Positions 7,042 to 14,299 are shown, counted from the stretch's first letter. The stretch is 14,760 nucleotides of DNA from an uncultured Leucobacter sp. (GCA_937872275.1 CALMSE010000264.1:1-14760), one strand, 5' to 3'. The notes: generated from the sequence alone by a model not told the origin. Made by a program: numbers and translations.

Positions 7042-8024
7042 CCTCGACCGCTACCGCGACCGCAGCGCCCGTTCGACCCAGGCGCCGCGCCGCCGACTTC
7101 GCCAGGCAGTACGGCATCCTCGGTGTGCTCGTCGTGCTGGTGATCGTGGCGATCTCGATCTACCCGGGCTTCGCCGCGCCCAAGAACATCGAGAACCTGC
7201 TCACCCAGAACTTCACGGTCGGCGTGATCGCGGTCGGCATGACGCTCGTCATCATCTCGGGCGGCTTCGACCTCTCGGTGGGCTCGACCTACGCCCTCTC
7301 CACGGTGGTCTTCGCCGGGGCGACGCTCGCCTCGGGTCAGGTGCTCGTCGGCGCGGCCGCGGCGGCGGGGGTCGGGATCGTGTGCGGTCTGGTCAACGCG
7401 TTCCTGGTCGCGACCATCGGCATCAACCCGTTCATCGCCACGCTCGGCACGATGTCCCTGTTCTCGGGCCTGGCGTACGTGATCACCAACTCGACGCCGT
7501 TCATGGTGGGCGATCCCGCGTTCAAGGTGCTGTCGCAGGCGCGCCTCCTCGGCGTGCCGTGGTCGATCGTCATCATGACGCTGGTGTTCGTCGTCGCCGC
7601 GCTCGTGATGTCTCGGACCAACTACGGGCGCTCGATCTACGCCGTGGGAGGCAATCGCGAGGCGAGCTGGCTCTCGGGGCTGAGGGTCAAGTCGGCGAGC
7701 GGCTCGGCGTACGTCGTGGTCGGCCTGCTGGCCTCGTTCGGGGCGATGATGGACGGGTCGCGCCTGGGCGTGGGCCAGGCGAACGTCGGGGCCACGCTGG
7801 CGCTCGACGCGATCACCGTGGTGATCATCGGCGGCACGGCGCTCACCGGCGGCCAGGGCGCGATCTGGCGCACGGCCGTGGGACTCGTGATCCTCGCGAC
7901 GATCACGAACATCTTCTACAACATGAACATCAGCCAGCAGTGGCAGCTGGTGGCGAAGGGCGTGATCGTGATCGTGGCCGTGGCCGCCGATGTGCTCATG
8001 CGGTCGCGCAGGGGCCGTGCGTGA
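7038..8024 (+). CDS. ABC transporter permease (BPD_transp_2, RbsC-like)
   Basis: Inner-membrane channel subunit of the first importer, 328 residues, with a short basic N-terminus (RPRRR) and many hydrophobic helices spread through residues about 25-320. Family hallmarks are the GGFDLSVGSTYAL segment (about 75-87), the cytosolic coupling region YGRSIYAVGGNREASWLSGL (196-215), and DAITVVIIGGTALTGGQGAI near 257-276. The GTG at 7038 is chosen because AAGGAAGGAG ends seven bases upstream and the start overlaps the ATPase stop as GTGA; the frame stays open far upstream, but only as a shadow of the ATPase gene. It closes the first operon. No convincing terminator is seen in the 165 bp that follow. 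Confidence 0.93.
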   Translation: MTSTATATAAPVRPRRRAADFARQYGILGVLVVLVIVAISIYPGFAAPKNIENLLTQNFTVGVIAVGMTLVIISGGFDLSVGSTYALSTVVFAGATLASGQVLVGAAAAAGVGIVCGLVNAFLVATIGINPFIATLGTMSLFSGLAYVITNSTPFMVGDPAFKVLSQARLLGVPWSIVIMTLVFVVAALVMSRTNYGRSIYAVGGNREASWLSGLRVKSASGSAYVVVGLLASFGAMMDGSRLGVGQANVGATLALDAITVVIIGGTALTGGQGAIWRTAVGLVILATITNIFYNMNISQQWQLVAKGVIVIVAVAADVLMRSRRGRA

Positions 8025-8134
8025 TCCGGTCCGCCGAAACGGCCGGCCGCGAGCGGTGCGGCGCCCGGGGTGCGAGGCGGGTGGAGCGGCCCGGAAGTCC
8101 GCGAACGCCCGCCCGGCTGGACGCCCGGTGCGCA

Positions 8135-8140
8135 TATACT
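8135..8140 (+). promoter_or_regulatory. Candidate -10 element of the LuxR-type regulator gene
   Basis: TATACT matches the TATAAT consensus at five of six positions and stands out in a very G+C-rich stretch. A start of transcription near 8147 would follow, just before the inverted repeat at 8150-8165. No good -35 hexamer is found at the usual 16-18 bp spacing. Confidence 0.45.
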
Positions 8141-8149
8141 GACGCGTGT

Positions 8150-8165
8150 CCACCTTTCCAGGTGG
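8150..8165. promoter_or_regulatory. Perfect inverted repeat at the predicted 5' end of the LuxR-type transcript
   Basis: CCACCT (8150-8155) and AGGTGG (8160-8165) are perfectly complementary around TTCC. It lies about 10 bp past the TATACT box and 24 bp before the start codon. It could be an operator for autorepression or a 5' mRNA hairpin. Confidence 0.55.
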
Positions 8166-8189
8166 AGCGCGACTCAGAGTGGAGTGCCG

Positions 8190-8879
8190 ATGATCACGTA
8201 TGCCGAGATCGCGAACCTTGCCACGGAGAAGGATCCGATCGAGAAGGCCCGGCTCGCCTGCGAGGCCTTCCTCGGCACCACCGTGTTCACCGGCCTCGCC
8301 ATCACCTACGTATCGCCCGGGAAGCGGGGGGAGCGATCGCACAGCTTCCTCTACACTCACGGGTATTCGGATGAGGCGCTCGACTATCTCAAAGGCACCT
8401 TCATCCCGACGGACCCGTACTTCCGGGCGGCCGTCGCCGATCCGCGGGTGATGCCCACCTGGTCCCGCGGGGAGTTCGCCCGCAGCGCGGCCGCCCGGTA
8501 CTGGCTCTCGCCGGCCGGCTACCGCAACGGGTTCTCCCTCTCGGTCCAGCAGGAGGGGATCGGCGAGATCGGCTCGGTGCACTCCAACTCGTATGCGCCC
8601 GAATTCGGCGAGCATCAGCTCGAGGCCGCCCTGGCCTTCGGCAATCTGCTCAAGACGGTCTTCCTGCAGAAGCAGGCGCAGGACAGCGCGCACCTCACCC
8701 CGCGCGAGATCCATGTCGTGAGGCTCGTCGCCGAAGGCGCGACCAACCCCGAGATCGCCGACGTGCTCACCGTCTCGCGGAGCACCGTCGCGACTCACAT
8801 CGAGAACATCCTGCGCAAGCTCGACGTCACCTCTCGCGTCGGGATCGCCGTCGAGGGCACCCGGCTCGGGCTGGTCTGA
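8190..8879 (+). CDS. LuxR-type transcriptional regulator with autoinducer-binding-like domain (LuxR solo)
   Basis: DNA-binding regulator, 229 residues, probably of the transporter operon just downstream. Residues 10-160 resemble the autoinducer-binding domain of LuxR/TraR proteins. The Asp-Pro pair (D75-P76 in FIPTDPYFRAAVADP) and a following Trp (W91, in MPTWSRGEF) sit where TraR-type proteins contact the acyl-homoserine-lactone ring. Residues 169-229 form the GerE helix-turn-helix (LTPREIHVVRLVAEGATNPE, then VSRSTVATHIENILRKLDV). The ATG at 8190 is chosen because GTGGAG lies five bases upstream; an in-frame start at 8070 would place the promoter and inverted repeat inside the gene and add a low-complexity leader. 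No LuxI synthase is in the window, so it may sense an exogenous signal or a transported metabolite. Family is firm; ligand is unknown. Confidence 0.88.
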   Translation: MITYAEIANLATEKDPIEKARLACEAFLGTTVFTGLAITYVSPGKRGERSHSFLYTHGYSDEALDYLKGTFIPTDPYFRAAVADPRVMPTWSRGEFARSAAARYWLSPAGYRNGFSLSVQQEGIGEIGSVHSNSYAPEFGEHQLEAALAFGNLLKTVFLQKQAQDSAHLTPREIHVVRLVAEGATNPEIADVLTVSRSTVATHIENILRKLDVTSRVGIAVEGTRLGLV

Positions 8880-8888
8880 GTCGGCGCT

Positions 8889-8906
8889 CGCAGCGCGCTC
8901 GCTGCG
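8889..8906 (+). terminator. Weak hairpin after the LuxR-type gene
   Basis: CGCAGCG (8889-8895) and CGCTGCG (8900-8906) form a perfect 7-bp stem with a 4-base loop, 10 bases past the stop codon at 8877-8879. It is followed by TCTC rather than a T-run, so it is a poor intrinsic terminator. Confidence 0.35.
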
Positions 8907-8921
8907 TCTCAAAACGGTAAC

Positions 8922-8951
8922 TATCGGAAAATATCCGTCATCTGACCGATA
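8922..8951. promoter_or_regulatory. A+T-rich cluster of short inverted repeats before the second operon
   Basis: TATCGG (8922-8927) and CCGATA (8946-8951) flank an 18-bp spacer that contains TATCC and GTCATCTGAC (8937-8946, itself a dyad). The stretch 8911-8956 is far richer in A+T than the rest of the window. Candidate regulator-binding and promoter region for the operon starting at 9099. Confidence 0.4.
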
Positions 8952-8966
8952 TTCCCGCGCGGCCAT

Positions 8967-8986
8967 ACCTGTGTCAATAGACATGT
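8967..8986. promoter_or_regulatory. lux-box-like 20-bp dyad
   Basis: ACCTGT, eight bases, ACATGT. The Vibrio fischeri lux box has the layout ACCTGT-N8-ACAGGT, so this site has the same length and spacing and differs at one arm position. It lies 88 bp after a LuxR-type gene and 112 bp before the lipoprotein gene it may control. No clear -10 was found at the expected distance downstream. Confidence 0.5.
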
Positions 8987-9088
8987 CCGGTTGTCCAGCG
9001 TCGGAGCGTCAGAGAGTTCGCCGGTTGCAGCGCCGCAGCTGCCCCTTCTCCTCCTCCGCCGTCTGGTCATGTGGTCACATCACTCACC

Positions 9089-9094
9089 AGGAGG
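9089..9094 (+). promoter_or_regulatory. Ribosome binding site fixing the start of the second binding protein
   Basis: AGGAGG lies four bases before the ATG at 9099. It selects this start over in-frame upstream starts that would add about 36 residues before the lipoprotein signal. Confidence 0.8.
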
Positions 9095-9098
9095 AATC

Positions 9099-10073
9099 AT
9101 GCAAACCAAACGACTGCTGGCAGGCATCGGCGCCGCCGCGGTGGCGGTGTCACTCGCGGCGTGCAGCGCGCCGACCGGGGACGGCGCAGGAGGCGACGCG
9201 GAGGTCAAGGGCGCGATCGCGTGGAGCTACCCCTCGCAAGACGTGCCCGTCTGGGCGGATCAGCTGAAGCTCATGGCCCCGATCATCGAGGAGGCCGGCT
9301 ACGAGTTCCTCACCCACGACCCCGGGTTCGACGCGCAGAAGCAGGTCGACGACTGGCAGGCCTGGATCTCCCGAGGCGATGTCAGAGCCATGGGAGGGTT
9401 CCCCTTCGACGTGAACCTCATCGGCGGGGTGACGAGCGAAGCCGCCGCGGCCGGCATCCCCCTCATCGGATACATCGTCGAGTGGGACGGCGTCGCCGCG
9501 GCGACCCTCGCACCGGCGTACGAGAACGGCGTGGACCTCGGCGCCGCCGCGGGCGAGTGGATCGTCGACACCTACGGCGACGAGCCGGTGGGCGTGGCGA
9601 TTCTCGGCGCCTTCGGCACACCGTACGCGCAGGAGCAGGCACGAGGATACGTCGATGGTCTCGAGAAGACCGATGCGAACATCACCGTCGCCGAGCTCGA
9701 GGCGGTGGACCGCAACGCCGGCCACACGGCCATGCAGAACCAACTGATCGCCGATCCGAACACCCGAGTCGTCCTCACCCACGGCGCCGATATCAGCCTC
9801 GGAGCGCGCCAGGCGATCATCGACTCCGGAGTCGGGGCGACGGATGAGCGGTGGTTCGTCGGGGCGACCGATGCGACCGACGAACTGGTCGATCTGATCG
9901 CCAAGGGGGACGACATCCTCCGCGCCGCGTTCGTCTCCCCGACGATCGAGCTCGCAGAGACGAACGCGAGGCTCCTGATCGACGCCGCCGAGGGCCGGCC
10001 CGTCAAGACCACCGTGGTGGCCGCCGAGCGCATCACCCCGGAGAACGCCGACCGCTTCCGCTCACCCAGGTGA
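9099..10073 (+). CDS. Second ABC transporter substrate-binding lipoprotein (Peripla_BP_4-like)
   Basis: Surface-anchored binding protein of the second importer, 324 residues. The N-terminus MQTKRLLAGIGAAAVAVSLA ends in lipobox LAAC with Cys22. A short Gly-rich linker leads to a type I periplasmic-binding fold (VKGAIAWSYPSQDVPVWADQ; EEAGYEFLTHDPGFDAQKQV; a QLIADPNTRVVLTHGADISL segment in the second lobe). It is diverged from the first binding protein at 4388: the ligand-contact region has different aromatic and charged residues, so the two importers probably take up different compounds. It opens an operon with ATPase, permease and amidohydrolase; the gap to the ATPase is only 27 bp and lacks the hairpins seen in the first operon. 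The ligand cannot be named from sequence. Confidence 0.9.
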   Translation: MQTKRLLAGIGAAAVAVSLAACSAPTGDGAGGDAEVKGAIAWSYPSQDVPVWADQLKLMAPIIEEAGYEFLTHDPGFDAQKQVDDWQAWISRGDVRAMGGFPFDVNLIGGVTSEAAAAGIPLIGYIVEWDGVAAATLAPAYENGVDLGAAAGEWIVDTYGDEPVGVAILGAFGTPYAQEQARGYVDGLEKTDANITVAELEAVDRNAGHTAMQNQLIADPNTRVVLTHGADISLGARQAIIDSGVGATDERWFVGATDATDELVDLIAKGDDILRAAFVSPTIELAETNARLLIDAAEGRPVKTTVVAAERITPENADRFRSPR

Positions 10074-10100
10074 CGCGCACTCCCCAGGAAGGGGCACACC

Positions 10101-11561
10101 GTGAGTCGCATCGCATTCCGAGGCGTATCGGTCGACTTCGGCGCCACTCGCGCTCTCGACGACGTCGACTTCTCCATCGAACCCGGTGAGGTCGTCGGCC
10201 TGCTCGGGCACAACGGGGCGGGGAAGTCCACCCTCGTCGGCGTTGCCGCCGGTGTGCTCCGACCGACGGGAGGGTGGTGCGAGCTCGACGGCGAGCGCGT
10301 CGCCCACGCGACCCCGCACTCGCTGAGCGAGCGCGGTCTCACCGTCGTCAACCAGGTCCCCTCCCTCGTCGGCAGTCTGTCGATCCGCGACAACCTCTTC
10401 CTGGGGCGCTCCCGCATTCCGCGTCGAGAGCGGCCGAGCAGAGCCGCCGATGCCCTGCGACGGGTCGGCCTGAGCCATGTGCCGCCCCGCACCCTCGTCG
10501 CCGAGCTCTCGATCGGAGAGCAGCAGCTCGTCGATCTGGCTCGGGGTCTGGTGGGCGGCGGCGTGAACGTGCTCTTCCTCGACGAGCCGACCGCGGCGCT
10601 CGGGGCCGCGGAGACGGCGAATCTGCACGCGCTGATCAGGGAGTTCTCCGCGGCCGGAACCGCGGTCGTCTACGTCTCGCACCGCCTGCCCGACATCCTC
10701 GACGTGTGCACGCGCACGGTGGTGCTGAACGACGGCAGGGTCGTCAGCGACATGAGCGTGTCCGACCTGACCGTGCGCGACCTCTCGCGTGCGCTCGCCC
10801 CCGGCTTCGAAGAGCTCGAGCGGTGGGAGGCGCCCCCGTCCGATCGCACCGCCTTCGAGATCCTGGGGCCGAGCACGATGCGGTTCGGGAAGGGGGAGAT
10901 CGTCGGTCTGTTCGGGATGGCCGCGGGCAACCAGTTCAAACTGCTGGAGTCGATGTTCGGGTGGCGGCACCACAGCGTCACCCATCGCTTCCGGTACACG
11001 CTCGACGGCGCGCCGTTCGCGCCCGGCTCACCCGCGGCTGCGATCGACGCCGGAGTCATGATGGTCCCCGCGGACCGGGAACGAGACGGACTGCTGGCGA
11101 ACCTGAGCGCCCGGGAGAACACGCTGCTCCCCTGGTACCGCACCCTCTCGAGGCTCGGCACGGTCATGCCGGGCACCGGCGCGGCGCCGTATGCCCGCGC
11201 GCGGGCGGACATGAAGGTGAGCGGCCCCGGGGGCGACGCCCCCATCGGTGCGTTCAGCGGCGGCAACCGGCAGAAGCATCTCCTGGCGCGATGGATCTAC
11301 CCGCACCGACCCGGGGTGCTGCTGCTCAACCAACCCACCCAGGGTGTGGACATCGGCGCCAAGAACGACATCGTCCGCGCCCTGCGCGGACTCGCTGACG
11401 CGGGGGTCACGATCATCGTGGCCTCCTCCGAATCGGACGAGATCGCGCGCATGTGCTCCCGCGCGTACGTGATCTACGACACCGCGGTCGCGGAGATGCC
11501 GGCGGGGCCCGGCATGGAGGAAGACATGCTCGCCGCACTGCTGGATCTCGCGGAAAGGTAG
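10101..11561 (+). CDS. Double-domain ABC transporter ATPase with an inactivated second domain
   Basis: ATPase of the second importer, 486 residues, RbsA-like with two nucleotide-binding domains. Domain 1 is intact: Walker A GHNGAGKST (36-44), LSIGEQQ signature (136-142), Walker B VLFLDEPTA (D161, E162) and switch His in YVSHR. Domain 2 is unusually degenerate. The Walker A position reads GMAAGNQFK with no GK(S/T), and the Walker B acidic pair is replaced by N410-Q411 (VLLLNQPTQGVDIGAK). Its signature FSGGNRQK (385-392) is kept, so the composite site formed with domain 1 could still hydrolyse ATP. The GTG start at 10101 has AGGAAGGGG six bases upstream. The stop lies six bases before the permease ATG. 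Confidence 0.92.
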   Translation: MSRIAFRGVSVDFGATRALDDVDFSIEPGEVVGLLGHNGAGKSTLVGVAAGVLRPTGGWCELDGERVAHATPHSLSERGLTVVNQVPSLVGSLSIRDNLFLGRSRIPRRERPSRAADALRRVGLSHVPPRTLVAELSIGEQQLVDLARGLVGGGVNVLFLDEPTAALGAAETANLHALIREFSAAGTAVVYVSHRLPDILDVCTRTVVLNDGRVVSDMSVSDLTVRDLSRALAPGFEELERWEAPPSDRTAFEILGPSTMRFGKGEIVGLFGMAAGNQFKLLESMFGWRHHSVTHRFRYTLDGAPFAPGSPAAAIDAGVMMVPADRERDGLLANLSARENTLLPWYRTLSRLGTVMPGTGAAPYARARADMKVSGPGGDAPIGAFSGGNRQKHLLARWIYPHRPGVLLLNQPTQGVDIGAKNDIVRALRGLADAGVTIIVASSESDEIARMCSRAYVIYDTAVAEMPAGPGMEEDMLAALLDLAER

Positions 11562-11567
11562 CCCACC

Positions 11568-12608
11568 ATGGCACAGGAGACATCTACTCGCCGACTGTCG
11601 AAAGAGCGCCTCAGGCTGCTGATGGTGCAGAACGGCGTGCTGTTCGCCGTCGTCGCCCTCATCGTCTTCTTCGCGGTCCTCAGCCCCCGGTTCCTGACCG
11701 GCCCGAACATCCTGACGATCCTGCTGCAGATCTCGGAGCTCGGTCTGCTGGCCCTCCCCGTCGCGTTCCTCATCATGCAGGCCAACGTCGACCTCTCGGT
11801 GGGCTCGATCGCCGCCCTCGCCTCGGTGTGCGGCGCCATGACCATGGTCGCCTCGGGTTCCATGTGGCTCGGGATCCTGGCGGCCCTCGTCATCGGCGCG
11901 CTCGCCGGGCTGATCAACGGATTCCTGGTCTCCATCGTCGGGCTCAACTCGTTCGTGGTGACCCTCGGCTTCATGAGCGCCTGGCTGGGCCTCGCCCAGC
12001 TGCTGAGCGACGGCAAATCGATCAGCGGCCTGCCGGGCGAGTTCACCGCCGTCGGCTCGTTCTCGGTCTTCGGTGTCCGCGTTCAGATCCTCGTGCTCGT
12101 GGTGGGGATCGTCCTCGCCTGGTGGGTGCTGAACCACAGCGCGCGGGGCCGGGAGATCCTGGCCGTGGGTGGGAACATGCGGGCCTCGCAGCTGATGGGC
12201 CTGAAGGTACACCGGGTACGGGTCAGCACGTACGTGGTCGCCGGCGTGGTCGCCGCGATCGTGGGACTCATGCTGACCGCCAAGCTCCAGGCCGCGAGCC
12301 CGGTCATCGGCCAGGGCTGGGAGTTGCAGGCCCTGACGGTGGTACTGCTCGGCGGCATCGCCTTCGAGGGCGGGTCGGGGCGGATCCGCAGCGTGATCTA
12401 CGGCCTGATCTTCGTCGGCGTCCTCAACAACGGCCTGGTCATCCTCGGGGTGTCCCCGTACGTCCAGACGATCCTCGTGGGCCTCACCCTCGTCGTCGCG
12501 GTCAGCCTCGACCGCGGAATCCAGCAGGCCATCGCGAAGACCATCGCCCAGAGCGCTCGCCGCCGGCAGCGCCGCGAGAGCGCAAGCAAGGCAGAGGAAA
12601 GGAACTGA
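11568..12608 (+). CDS. ABC transporter permease (BPD_transp_2, RbsC-like)
   Basis: Membrane channel of the second importer, 346 residues. A polar basic N-terminus (about 1-18) precedes many hydrophobic helices up to about residue 320, then a basic C-terminal tail rich in Arg and Ser. Hallmarks are NVDLSVGSIAALASV (73-87), the coupling loop RGREILAVGGNMRASQLMGL, and the LTVVLLGGIAFEGGSGRIRS region. GGAAAGG lies nine bases before the ATG and overlaps the end of the ATPase gene. Only five bases separate its stop from the amidohydrolase start, so the three genes are likely co-translated. It is paralogous to, but clearly diverged from, the permease at 7038. Confidence 0.93.
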   Translation: MAQETSTRRLSKERLRLLMVQNGVLFAVVALIVFFAVLSPRFLTGPNILTILLQISELGLLALPVAFLIMQANVDLSVGSIAALASVCGAMTMVASGSMWLGILAALVIGALAGLINGFLVSIVGLNSFVVTLGFMSAWLGLAQLLSDGKSISGLPGEFTAVGSFSVFGVRVQILVLVVGIVLAWWVLNHSARGREILAVGGNMRASQLMGLKVHRVRVSTYVVAGVVAAIVGLMLTAKLQAASPVIGQGWELQALTVVLLGGIAFEGGSGRIRSVIYGLIFVGVLNNGLVILGVSPYVQTILVGLTLVVAVSLDRGIQQAIAKTIAQSARRRQRRESASKAEERN

Positions 12609-12613
12609 GACCC

Positions 12614-14242
12614 ATGTCGAAGCACGCAGATACCATCATCAGAGACGCGGTGATCTTCACGGCGGATCGGGAGCGGCTCTGGGCCGAGGCCATGGCCGTC
12701 GCGGGGGGCCGCATCCTGCACATCGGCGACCTCGAGACCGCGCTGCAGTTCGCCGACGAGGCCACGGAGGTGCGCTCGCTCGACGGGCGGTTCCTGATGC
12801 CCGGCATCATCGACGGGCACAACCATCCGGCCCTCGCCGGCCGCACGGCGCTGTTCGAGCTGTTGGTGTCTCCCGCATCCTCGTACGAGGAGGTGCTCGC
12901 GACGATCCGCGGATACGCGGCCGGGCTCGCTCCCGGGGCGTGGATCACCGGCGCCGGGTGGGGGCTCCATCTGCTCGAGACGATCAGCACCGCGGAGGCG
13001 CTCGCGGGCCTCGACGAGGCGACCGGGGGGCACCCGATGGTGCTCGTCGACATCAGCAGGCACAACCGGTGGGCCAACACCGCCGCGATGACGGCCGCGG
13101 GGGTGGCGCCGGGCGAGGGGGTGCTCCTCGACGAGCACGGCGCCCCGACCGGGGTGCTCTTCGAGCGCGCGGGCCTCCCCGTCGCCTATGCGGCCGCGCG
13201 TGAGGGCGGGCTGACGAACGCGCAGGAGCAGACCGCGTACCGCCACAGTCTCGGGGTCCTCCACAGCTACGGCATCACCTCGTTCCAGGACGCGGCGGCG
13301 ACCCCCGAGGTGCTCGCCGCTCTGCACGGTCTCGACGCCGCGGGCGATCTGGATGCGTGGGTGGTCAGCTCGATGATGATGAACGACGAGGTGCTCGGCG
13401 CCGAGATCGTCGGCGAACCCCTGCTCGACCTGGCCGAGCAGTACCGCTCGGAGCACCACCGCCCTGATTTCGTGAAGCTCTTCCTCGACGGCATCCCGCC
13501 CGCCCGCACCGCGGCGATGCTGGAGCCCTACCTCGAAGACGCGCAGCATGGCTGCGGCTACTGCGGCAGCACGATCCTCTCGGCCGACGAGCTCTACGAC
13601 GCCCTGGTGGTGACCTCGAAGCGCGGTCTCGGGGCGAAGATCCACAGCACGGGCGACGCCGCCACCAGGCTCATCCTCGACACCGTGCAACGGCTGCGCG
13701 CGGAGGGGCACGGGTTCCGCTGCCAGATCGCGCACGGCCAGTACGTCGCCCCGGACGACGTGCCGCGGTTCGCGGAGCTCGGCGTCGACGCGGACATCTC
13801 GCCCTACATCTGGTACCCCGGCCCGCTCCCCGAGGCCATCAAGATGGCCGTGCCCGAGGAGCGCGCGGAGCGCATCCACCCGAACCGGGATCTCATCGCC
13901 ACGGGGGCCCTCGTGTCCGCGGGATCCGACTGGCCCGTGAGCCCGGTGCCGAACCCGTGGCAGGCGCTGGCCGGGCTGGTCACGCGCCAGGACTCCACCG
14001 GAGAGTTCCCCGGAACGCTCTGGCCCGAGCAGTCGCTCACGGTGCGGGAGGCGATCGAGGTGTTCACGCTCAACGGTGCGCGCATGCTGGGGATCGATGA
14101 CGTGACCGGCTCGCTCGAAGCCGGCAAGTCGGCCGATTTCGTCGTGCTCGACACCAATCTCTTCGAGGTCGACCCGAACGAGATCGGCAGCACGGTGCCG
14201 CGGGAGACCTGGTTCGCGGGCCGCAGGGTGTTCTCCCGCTGA
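12614..14242 (+). CDS. Metal-dependent amidohydrolase (amidohydrolase_3; YtcJ/AepA/NfdA-like)
   Basis: Cytosolic hydrolase, 542 residues, the usual length for this family. The metal-binding signature is complete: HxH in IIDGHNHP (H69, H71), candidate carboxylated Lys K288 in FVKLFLDG, H344 in AKIHSTGDAA, H374 in QIAHGQY, and D439 in SAGSDWPVSP. An N-terminal segment (IIRDAVIFTADRERLWAEAM) and a C-terminal one (GSLEAGKSADFVVLDTN) form the small beta-sandwich domain typical of the superfamily. Known relatives include the N-substituted formamide deformylase NfdA and proteins of unknown substrate such as YtcJ. AGGAAAGGA lies about ten bases before the ATG at 12614; frames open upstream are shadows of the ATPase and permease. 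As last gene of an importer operon it probably acts on the imported compound. Confidence 0.9.
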   Translation: MSKHADTIIRDAVIFTADRERLWAEAMAVAGGRILHIGDLETALQFADEATEVRSLDGRFLMPGIIDGHNHPALAGRTALFELLVSPASSYEEVLATIRGYAAGLAPGAWITGAGWGLHLLETISTAEALAGLDEATGGHPMVLVDISRHNRWANTAAMTAAGVAPGEGVLLDEHGAPTGVLFERAGLPVAYAAAREGGLTNAQEQTAYRHSLGVLHSYGITSFQDAAATPEVLAALHGLDAAGDLDAWVVSSMMMNDEVLGAEIVGEPLLDLAEQYRSEHHRPDFVKLFLDGIPPARTAAMLEPYLEDAQHGCGYCGSTILSADELYDALVVTSKRGLGAKIHSTGDAATRLILDTVQRLRAEGHGFRCQIAHGQYVAPDDVPRFAELGVDADISPYIWYPGPLPEAIKMAVPEERAERIHPNRDLIATGALVSAGSDWPVSPVPNPWQALAGLVTRQDSTGEFPGTLWPEQSLTVREAIEVFTLNGARMLGIDDVTGSLEAGKSADFVVLDTNLFEVDPNEIGSTVPRETWFAGRRVFSR

Positions 14243-14250
14243 GCCCGGCC

Positions 14251-14294
14251 CGGGTCGGTCCCCGAGCCCGCGGGCCCGCACCCTCGGCGCCGAG
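14251..14294. terminator. Dyad-rich convergent gap, possible two-way terminator
   Basis: Between the amidohydrolase stop (14242) and the CsoR stop (14300), CGGGTCGG (14251-14258) can pair with CCGAGCCCG (14262-14270) with one bulge, and CTCGGCGCCGAG (14283-14294) is a perfect 12-bp palindrome. No T-runs are present, so a factor-independent terminator is only a possibility. Confidence 0.35.
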
Positions 14295-14299
14295 CCCGG

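Noticed and set aside
8025..8134. Terminator after the first permease
   Set aside because: Only short G+C stems of about five pairs without a T-run were found; not distinguishable from background.
8070..8189. Longer N-terminus for the LuxR-type regulator
   Set aside because: It would cover the TATACT box and the CCACCT/AGGTGG repeat, has no ribosome binding site, and adds residues absent from the family; GTGGAG before 8190 fits better.
5778..8984. 1068-codon open frame on the minus strand
   Set aside because: It lies antisense to the ATPase, permease and LuxR-type genes, has low-complexity Arg/His/Asp composition and no recognisable domain; such frames are common in very G+C-rich DNA.
8991..9098. 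Earlier start for the second binding protein
   Set aside because: It would put about 36 residues before a complete lipoprotein signal and ignores the AGGAGG site four bases before the ATG at 9099.
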